Shown piece after piece: positions 58,185 through 64,000 of a DNA stretch of 64,000 nt (position 1 is its first letter; the number at the start of each line of letters is the position of its first letter). Source of the stretch: Thermoanaerobaculum sp. GTDB taxonomy: Bacteria > Acidobacteriota > Thermoanaerobaculia > Multivoradales > UBA5704. The position numbers and the translations under genes were made by a program. The notes below the pieces were generated by a model that saw only the letters and a program-made list of their open reading frames with translations, ran no database searches and had not been told where the DNA came from. The DNA is taken from positions 124,001 to 188,000 of the forward strand of contig JAJKHS010000136.1 of NCBI GenBank assembly GCA_021154885.1, written 5' to 3'.

Positions 58185-59030
58185 GTGACCCTTCTCGCCG
58201 TGCGGGGGCTCACCATCGCCTTCCCCGGCTTCGCTGGGGAACGGAGCTGGCGGCCGGTGGTGCGCGGCGTCTCGCTGGCGGTTGAGCGCGGCGAGATCTT
58301 CGGGCTGGTGGGGGAGTCCGGCTCGGGCAAGACGCTGACGGCCCTCGCCATCCTGGGACTGCTGCCGCCGAACGCGCGAGTGACGAGCGGCAGCGTCGAG
58401 CTCCAGGGGGCTGAAGGAACGGTGGACCTGCTGGCCCTGGGTCCGCGCGAGCTGAGGCGGGTGCGCGGCGGCCGGATCGGGCTCGTCTTCCAGGAGCCGG
58501 CGACGGCGCTGAATCCGGCGTACACTCTCGGCTTCCAGATCGTCGAAGCGGTGCGGGCCCACCGTACGCTGTCGCGGCACGAGGCCCGCGACGAGGCCGT
58601 CCGCCTGCTCGACCGGGTGGCGATGCCGGATGCCCGCCGGCGCCTGGACGACTACCCGCACCAGCTCTCGGGCGGGCAGCGGCAGCGGGTGATGATCGCC
58701 ATGGCGCTCGCCGGCGGACCGGACCTGCTGCTGGCCGACGAGCCGACGACGGCGCTCGACGTGACGCTCCAGGCGCAGATCCTGGAGCTGCTGGAGGATC
58801 TGCGCCGGGACCTGGGGCTGTCGGTGCTGCTCATCACCCACGACCTGGGAGTGGTGGCCGAGACCTGCGACCGGGTGGCGGTGATGCGCGCCGGCGAGAT
58901 CGTGGAGGAGGCGGCGGTCGAGGCGCTGTTCCGCGCCCCCGCCCACCCCTACACCCGCGCCCTGCTGGCGGCGGTGCCGCGGCTCGGGGCGCTGTCGCCG
59001 GTCGTGGAGAAGAGGGAGGAGAGGGCGTGA
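58185..59030 (+). CDS. Peptide/nickel ABC transporter ATPase (OppD-like)
   Basis: 281 residues. Walker [22 protein letters not shown]-loop [13 protein letters not shown], signature [44 protein letters not shown] and [28 protein letters not shown] start. It overlaps the next ATPase by GTGA. No permease or binding protein is adjacent. Placement after pepA suggests peptide import and breakdown. Confidence 0.9.
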   Translation: MTLLAVRGLTIAFPGFAGERSWRPVVRGVSLAVERGEIFGLVGESGSGKTLTALAILGLLPPNARVTSGSVELQGAEGTVDLLALGPRELRRVRGGRIGLVFQEPATALNPAYTLGFQIVEAVRAHRTLSRHEARDEAVRLLDRVAMPDARRRLDDYPHQLSGGQRQRVMIAMALAGGPDLLLADEPTTALDVTLQAQILELLEDLRRDLGLSVLLITHDLGVVAETCDRVAVMRAGEIVEEAAVEALFRAPAHPYTRALLAAVPRLGALSPVVEKREERA

Positions 59031-60061
59031 CGCCGCCGCTGCTGGTGATCGCGGGGCTGCGCAAGGAGTACGCGGTGCGGCGCGGAGCTCTGCGGCGGCG
59101 CACCGGTACCCTGCGCGCCCTGGACGGGGTCGACCTGGAGGTGGCGGCCGGCGAGTGCGTGGCCCTGGTGGGCGAGTCCGGGAGCGGCAAGACGACGCTC
59201 GGCCGTTGCGCCGTGCGGCTGATCGAGCCCACGGCCGGCCGCATCGTCTTCGCGGGCGAGGACCTAGCGGCGCTCGCGGGGCACGAGCTGCGGCGGCGCC
59301 GCCGACGGTTCCAGATGGTGTTCCAGGACCCGTACGGCTCGCTCGACCCCCGGCAGCGGGTGGCGTCGATCGTCGCGGAGCCGCTGGCGATCCATACCCC
59401 CCTCGACCGCGCCGGCCGGGCGGCCCGGGTGGCCGAGCTGCTGGCCCTGGTGGGGCTCGCGGCGGAGCTGGGAGACCGCTACCCCCACGAGCTGTCAGGC
59501 GGCCAGCGGCAGCGGGTGGGGATCGCCCGGGCGCTGGCGCCGGGGCCGGAGCTGCTGGTGGCCGACGAGCCGGTATCATCGCTCGACGTCTCGGTGCGGG
59601 GGCAGGTCCTGGCCCTGCTGGCGGACCTGCGGCAACGGCTGGGGCTGACGCTGCTGCTCATCGCCCATGACATGGCGGCGGTGGAGCAGCTCGCGGACCG
59701 GGTGGCGGTGATGTACCTGGGGCGGATCGTGGAGCTCAACCGGCGGGCGGAGCTGTTCCGGCGGCCGCTGCACCCCTACACGGCGAGCCTGCTCTCCGCC
59801 GTGCCGGTGCCGGACCCCGGCCGCCGGCGGGACCGCATCGTGCTCCCCGGGGAGCCGCCCAGCCCGCTGGCGCCGCCGTCCGGCTGCCCGTTCCATCCGC
59901 GCTGCCCCAGCGCCCGCCCGCGCTGCGCCGCCGAGCGGCCGCCGCTGGCGCTGGTGGCGGGAGAGGTAGGAGAGGTAGAGGAATGCGGGCGAATGGTAGC
60001 ATGCTTCTATCCCGGGGAGCTGTCTCCGAGAGGTGTAAGGAACGGGCAGGGCCCGTCGTAA
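59027..60061 (+). CDS. Peptide/nickel ABC transporter ATPase (OppF-like)
   Basis: 344 residues. Walker [73 protein letters not shown] and the OppF-type Cys-rich C-terminus (GCPFHPRCPSARPRCA), where OppD/F proteins bind an iron-sulfur cluster or zinc. Partner of the preceding ATPase. GTG start in the GTGA overlap. Confidence 0.9.
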   Translation: MTPPLLVIAGLRKEYAVRRGALRRRTGTLRALDGVDLEVAAGECVALVGESGSGKTTLGRCAVRLIEPTAGRIVFAGEDLAALAGHELRRRRRRFQMVFQDPYGSLDPRQRVASIVAEPLAIHTPLDRAGRAARVAELLALVGLAAELGDRYPHELSGGQRQRVGIARALAPGPELLVADEPVSSLDVSVRGQVLALLADLRQRLGLTLLLIAHDMAAVEQLADRVAVMYLGRIVELNRRAELFRRPLHPYTASLLSAVPVPDPGRRRDRIVLPGEPPSPLAPPSGCPFHPRCPSARPRCAAERPPLALVAGEVGEVEECGRMVACFYPGELSPRGVRNGQGPS

Positions 60062-60167
60062 ATCAGACGGGACTCGTGAACTTTTGCGCGGCTGGGCCGT
60101 ATGTCCGCGGAGAGGCACGCCGCGATTCGTGCAAGCAGTCATCCAGATTAAGGTGAGGGGCCACTCA

Positions 60168-61796
60168 ATGAGGACAACGCGTTTGCGATTCAATTCAGCG
60201 AAAAACCGGAGGGCGGTCCTCGTCCTCCTGCTGGGGCTGCTGACGGTCGGCGGTCCCGCGCGGGCCGCGGAGGTCCGCGTCAACACCCAGGCGGTGCGGC
60301 CGCCGGTCGAGCCGCCGGTCCTGGACGTCAAGGCCGGCAAGGTGCAGCTCTCCCTCGATCAGGCGGTCGAGATCGCCCTGCGCCAGAACCTCGGCCTGGT
60401 CGTCGAGCGCTACGTCCGCACCCAGCAGCGCCTGAGCATCGTCCAGAGCCTGGGGATCTACGACCTGCTGCCCAATGCCACGCTGTCGGACCTCTCCTCC
60501 ACGTCACCGGCCATCTCCCAGGTGCAGGGATCGAAGAACGACATTCAGAACCTCAACTTCAGCTTCACCCAGCGGGTGCCCACCGGCGGCGACCTGACCC
60601 TGGGGTTCACCAACCAGAGGTCGGTGAACAACAGCCCCTTCCGGGCCGCCGCCACCCTGTTCAATTCCGGCTTCACCTTCAGCTACAACCAACCGCTGCT
60701 GCAGAACTACGGCCGGCTGGCCACCGAGCGGGGCATCCTCATCGCGCGCAACAACAGCGACGTCGGCCGCCAGCAGTTCAATCTGCAGGTGACGGGGACC
60801 ATCCAGTTGGTGGAGAACGCCTACTGGAGCCTGGTCCAGGCCCGGGAGCAGCTCGACGTGGCGCAGCAGAGCCTCGGGCTGGCCAAGGAGCTGCACGAGC
60901 GCAACCGCATCCAGGTCGAGGTCGGCACCCTGGCCCCCCTGGAGCTGGTGCAGAGCGATGCGGCCATCGCCACCCGCGAGGAGGGGATCATCGGCGCCAC
61001 GGCGGCCGTCGGCAACGCCGAGGACGTGCTCCGCCGCCTGCTCAACGTACCGTCGGGCACGCTGTGGGAGACCCCCATCGAGCCGACGACGCCGCCGGAG
61101 ACCGAGCGCATCGCCATCAACGTCGACGAGGCCATCCGCACCGCCTACGAATCGCGGCCCGAGCTGCGGACCCAGGACCTCCAGCTCACCCTGGCGCGCC
61201 TCAATGCGCAGTTTTTCCGCAACCAGTTGAAGCCCTCCCTCGGCCTCCAGGTCAGCTACGGCTTCAACGGCGGGGCGACCTCTTTCAACGATACCGTCAG
61301 CCAGGTCACCGGCCTGAGCTTCAACTCCTGGCAGGCCCAGCTCGTGTTCGCCTACCCGCTCCAGAACCGCTCGGCGCGGGCGCAGAGCGCCATCGCCAAC
61401 CTGGACGTCGACCGTTTCAACCTCCTGCTCGAGCAGGAGAAGACGATCGTCGCCACCGAGGTGCGGCAGGCCGCCCGCGGCGTGGTCACGGCGGCCAAGC
61501 AGATCGACGCGGCCCGCAAGGCCACCGAGTTCCAGGAGAAGAACCTGGAAGCGGAGCGCAAGCGCTACGAGAACGGTATGTCCACCAGCTTCAACATCAC
61601 CTCGATCCAGGACCAGCTCACCCAGGCCCGCAGCAACCTGGTTTCGGCCGTCGTGACCTACCGCACGTCGCTCGCCGAGTACTACCGGGCGATCGGCCGG
61701 CTGCCGGTGCAGGAGGGGGTCACCATCGACGATCCGGAGGATCCCAACTACAGCCGCTTCAGTCTGCGTCGGGACAAGCTGCCCGGGGAGAACTAA
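60168..61796 (+). CDS. TolC-like outer membrane protein
   Basis: 542 residues with a signal peptide (VLVLLLGLLTVGGPARA). OEP repeats: QLSLDQAVEIALRQNLGLVVERY, RVPTGGDLTLGFTNQRSVNN, VENAYWSLVQAREQLDVAQQSLGLAKELHERNRIQVEVGTLAPLELVQSDAAIATREE and AERKRYENGMSTSFNITSIQDQLTQARSNLVSA. AAGGTGAGG precedes the ATG. Start of an operon with YIP1 protein, adaptor and ABC ATPase, so a MacAB-TolC-like exporter is likely. Confidence 0.9.
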   Translation: MRTTRLRFNSAKNRRAVLVLLLGLLTVGGPARAAEVRVNTQAVRPPVEPPVLDVKAGKVQLSLDQAVEIALRQNLGLVVERYVRTQQRLSIVQSLGIYDLLPNATLSDLSSTSPAISQVQGSKNDIQNLNFSFTQRVPTGGDLTLGFTNQRSVNNSPFRAAATLFNSGFTFSYNQPLLQNYGRLATERGILIARNNSDVGRQQFNLQVTGTIQLVENAYWSLVQAREQLDVAQQSLGLAKELHERNRIQVEVGTLAPLELVQSDAAIATREEGIIGATAAVGNAEDVLRRLLNVPSGTLWETPIEPTTPPETERIAINVDEAIRTAYESRPELRTQDLQLTLARLNAQFFRNQLKPSLGLQVSYGFNGGATSFNDTVSQVTGLSFNSWQAQLVFAYPLQNRSARAQSAIANLDVDRFNLLLEQEKTIVATEVRQAARGVVTAAKQIDAARKATEFQEKNLEAERKRYENGMSTSFNITSIQDQLTQARSNLVSAVVTYRTSLAEYYRAIGRLPVQEGVTIDDPEDPNYSRFSLRRDKLPGEN

Positions 61797-61799
61797 GCC

Positions 61800-62507
61800 A
61801 TGGCCATGGAAGACTCCAGCTTCGGGCGCCTGCTGGGCGCCCTCGTCTCGCCCGTCAAGACGTTCCGCTCGATCGCCGAGCGCCCCACCTGGGGTGCGGC
61901 GCTGCTGGTGCTGCTGGTGGCGTCGGGCGCGGTGGCCTACGTCGTGGGGATGCGCACCGACTACCGCGACGTGATCACCCAGACCCTGAAGGAGAAGGGC
62001 CGGGACGTCCCGGAGGCTCAGCTCGAGCCCCAGATCAACATGATGCAGAAGGCCGGACCGATCATCTCCGCGTGCACGGTCCCGGTCTTCATCGTCCTGG
62101 TCGTGCTGCTGGGGGCCCTCGTCTACTGGGTCGTCTTCAAGCTCCTGGGCAGCGACTTCAGCTTCAAAACGAGCTTCGCGACGACCTTGCATGCGGGGAT
62201 GCCGGGGGTGATCGCGGCGCTGCTCACCCTGCCCGTGATCCTGAGCCGTGCGTCGCTCGGCTATGCGGACGTCAAATCGGGCACCTTCCTGCAGTCCAAC
62301 CTCGCCTTCCTCGCTCCGGCGGACGCCAAGGCGTGGGTGACCGCGCTCTACGCCAGCGTCGATTTCTTCAGCCTCTGGAGCGTGGTGCTCTCCATCATCG
62401 GCTACAAGGCGGTATCGCGCCTGTCGACGCAGCAGGTCGCGGCGGTCGTCGTCCTGGTGACGCTGCTGTTCATCGGCGTCCGCGTCGGCCTGGCGGCCCT
62501 CCGTTGA
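61800..62507 (+). CDS. YIP1-family membrane protein
   Basis: 235 residues with five helices in the YIP1 arrangement. The start LLGALVSPVKTFRSIAERPTW and VPVFIVLVVLLGALVYWVVFKLLGSDFSFKTSFATTLHA are typical. Role unknown; in this setting a helper of the exporter. Three-base gap from the tolC-like gene. Confidence 0.85.
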   Translation: MAMEDSSFGRLLGALVSPVKTFRSIAERPTWGAALLVLLVASGAVAYVVGMRTDYRDVITQTLKEKGRDVPEAQLEPQINMMQKAGPIISACTVPVFIVLVVLLGALVYWVVFKLLGSDFSFKTSFATTLHAGMPGVIAALLTLPVILSRASLGYADVKSGTFLQSNLAFLAPADAKAWVTALYASVDFFSLWSVVLSIIGYKAVSRLSTQQVAAVVVLVTLLFIGVRVGLAALR

Positions 62508-62517
62508 AGGAGTCCCT

Positions 62518-63768
62518 GTGAAGAAGATCGTGATCTGGACCCTGGTCCTGCTGGTGCTGGCGGCCATCGTGTTCGCCAGCGTCCGCGGCCAGAGCCGTGA
62601 CAAGGGCATCAAGGTCTACACCGAGGAGGTGGCGCAGCGCGACGTGTCGCAGGTCGTCAAGGCGAGCGGCGGGCTGGAGCCGCGCATCAAGGTCAACATC
62701 TCGGCCCACGTCATCGGCAAGATCGACAAGCTGTGGGTGCAGGAGGGCGACCGGATCGAGAAGGGGAAGCCCTTCCTGCGCCTGGAGCAGCAGGCCTTCC
62801 TCGCCCAGCGCGATCAGTCGGCGGCCCTGCTCAGGAGCGCCCAGACCGCCGTCCAGCAGGCCCAGGTCTCCCTCGCCGACAGCCGCAACAAGCTCAACCG
62901 CGCCCAGAAGCTGAGCGCCGACGGCATCGCCACCCGGGAGCAGCTCGAGGCGGCCCAGCTCGCCGAGGCCTCGGCCCGCCTGCAGCTCGACAGCTCCCGC
63001 GAGCTGGTGCAGCAGTACCAGGCCAGCCTGGTCAACGCCCAGGACGCGCTGACCAAGACCACCATCTATGCTCCCTTGACCGGCCGGGTCATCGCCCTCA
63101 ACGCCAAGGAGGGGGAGGTGGTGGTCTCCGGCACCATGAACAACCCGGCGTCGGTGATCGGCACCATCGCCGACATGTCGGAGATCCTGGCCACGGTCGA
63201 CGTGGACGAGACGGAGATCGTCAACGTCAAGGTGGGCGAGCCGGCCGTGCTCAAGGTCGACGCCATCCCGGCCAAGGAGTATCACGGCAAGGTGGTGGAG
63301 GTGGGCAGCTCCGGCTTCAGCCGGGCGAACCAGCCGGACGTGACCTTCTTCAAGGTCAAGATCCTGCTCGACGATCCGGACCCGGACCTGCGGGCCAGCA
63401 TGTCGGTACGGGCCGAGATCCACACCGACGCCCATCCCCGTGCGCTGGTGGCGCCCATCGCGGCCGTGGTGGAGCGGGAGCCGGTGACGGAGGATGGCAA
63501 GGCCGCCTCCACCAAGAAGGAGGACACGGTCAAGGTCGTCTTCGTGGTGGACCAGGGCAAGGCCCATCAGCGGCGGGTCACGACCGGGATCTCCGACGAG
63601 ACGCACGTCGAGCTGACCTCCGGCGCCAAGATCCGTGAAAGGGTCGTCACCGGCCCGTACCGGACGCTCAAGGACCTGAAGGACGGCGATGCCATCATCG
63701 AGAGCAAGACCTCCGAGGACGAGGACCGCAAGAGCGGGACCTCCCCGGGCTCGGCGAAGAAAGGGTAG
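62518..63768 (+). CDS. HlyD/MacA-family periplasmic adaptor
   Basis: 416 residues. N-terminal anchor ([20 protein letters not shown]), then the lipoyl half ([27 protein letters not shown]), a coiled hairpin ([40 protein letters not shown]), and [40 protein letters not shown]-terminal 25 residues are Lys/Ser/Asp-rich. GTG start behind AAGGAGTCCC. Connects the ABC unit to the TolC-like channel. Confidence 0.92.
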   Translation: MKKIVIWTLVLLVLAAIVFASVRGQSRDKGIKVYTEEVAQRDVSQVVKASGGLEPRIKVNISAHVIGKIDKLWVQEGDRIEKGKPFLRLEQQAFLAQRDQSAALLRSAQTAVQQAQVSLADSRNKLNRAQKLSADGIATREQLEAAQLAEASARLQLDSSRELVQQYQASLVNAQDALTKTTIYAPLTGRVIALNAKEGEVVVSGTMNNPASVIGTIADMSEILATVDVDETEIVNVKVGEPAVLKVDAIPAKEYHGKVVEVGSSGFSRANQPDVTFFKVKILLDDPDPDLRASMSVRAEIHTDAHPRALVAPIAAVVEREPVTEDGKAASTKKEDTVKVVFVVDQGKAHQRRVTTGISDETHVELTSGAKIRERVVTGPYRTLKDLKDGDAIIESKTSEDEDRKSGTSPGSAKKG

Positions 63769-63776
63769 GGAGCGAG

Positions 63777-64000
63777 ATGGGGCTGATCGATCTCAAGGAC
63801 ATTCACAAGGTCTACGACATGGGGGCGGAGAAGGTGCGCGCCTTGAACGGCGTCGACCTCACGGTGGAGCGCGGGGAGTACGTGGCCATCATGGGCTCGT
63901 CGGGCAGCGGCAAGTCGACGCTGATGAACCTCGTCGGCTGCCTCGACACCCCGAGCTCCGGCAGCTACGTCCTCAACGGTGTCGCCGTGCAGGAGCTCGA
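63777..64000 (+). CDS. ABC exporter ATPase, 5' part (MacB/LolD-like)
   Basis: 74 codons before the right edge. It reads [56 protein letters not shown]: Walker A and the LNLxGCLDxPxxG run of the LolD/MacB group. GGGTAGGGAGCGAG precedes the ATG at 63777. The permease should lie beyond the edge. Confidence 0.9.
   Translation, partial: MGLIDLKDIHKVYDMGAEKVRALNGVDLTVERGEYVAIMGSSGSGKSTLMNLVGCLDTPSSGSYVLNGVAVQEL

Overview
The window is high-GC DNA (only the 15.3-17.8 kb stretch is visibly AT-richer) and looks like chromosome of an Acidobacteriota bacterium, possibly class Thermoanaerobaculia. The pointers are an 825-residue two-FtsX permease of the acidobacterial duplicated orphan permease (ADOP) type, a VWA protein of the acidobacterial VWFA-related type, TPR-tailed phosphodiesterase lipoproteins, a RiPP leader of the KLTLSRE type, and dense palindromic intergenic repeats. 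The class assignment is an inference; no rRNA or marker-gene comparison was possible. No rRNA, tRNA, CRISPR array, transposase or integrase was seen.

Layout. 0-10.7 kb: the 3' part of an nSTAND/WD40 protein, an orphan nucleotidyltransferase, a secreted unknown, a phosphodiesterase-TPR lipoprotein, an ADOP permease and a GH15 glucosidase. 10.8-15.3 kb: a merR plus exported His-rich protein pair, parDE, then a four-gene minus-strand operon (luciferase-domain protein, MNT nucleotidyltransferase, HEPN protein, MFS exporter). 15.3-17.8 kb: an AT-richer island with decayed Ala-rich sequence, a truncated copy of the neighbouring histidine kinase, and a coupled DUF350-like membrane protein plus transglutaminase-like protein. 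17.8-21.7 kb: creBC with divergent creD. 22-26.7 kb: an assimilatory sulfur operon (sulfite reductase, APS reductase, an unknown, siroheme synthase N-domain, cobA). 26.7-31.3 kb: a second toxin-antitoxin pair, two divergent citrate-synthase genes (one with an N-terminal helix-turn-helix), and a Glu/Leu dehydrogenase. 31.3-40.7 kb: a Cys-rich secreted peptide, a large VWA protein, and an RND efflux operon (tolC-like, adaptor, pump).

40.9-45 kb: a redox-signalling locus. A receiver domain is fused to a Cys-less thioredoxin-reductase-like flavoprotein, followed by a cyclic-nucleotide-domain histidine kinase. These converge on a minus-strand pair made of a UBP-type zinc finger and a Cys-rich peptide with a lanthipeptide-like leader. 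45-47.4 kb: an amidohydrolase and a Uma2 nuclease-like protein. 47.8-53.5 kb: dnaB-alr-mlaE-mlaF-mlaD, a tightly overlapped housekeeping and lipid-transport operon. 53.5-64 kb: purC, an unannotated protein with a class III cyclase-like domain, pepA with oppDF-like ATPases, then tolC-YIP1-adaptor-ABC ATPase running off the right edge.

The strongest leads are: (i) the two-gene DUF350/transglutaminase cassette flanked by an intact and a truncated copy of the same kinase; (ii) the zinc-finger/RiPP-like pair facing the flavoprotein/kinase pair; (iii) three families of long palindromic intergenic repeats, one with a nine-base internal period; (iv) repeated placement of a -10-like hexamer 6-9 bases before a start codon without a Shine-Dalgarno, suggesting many leaderless mRNAs; and (v) a 21-bp minisatellite just before dnaB.
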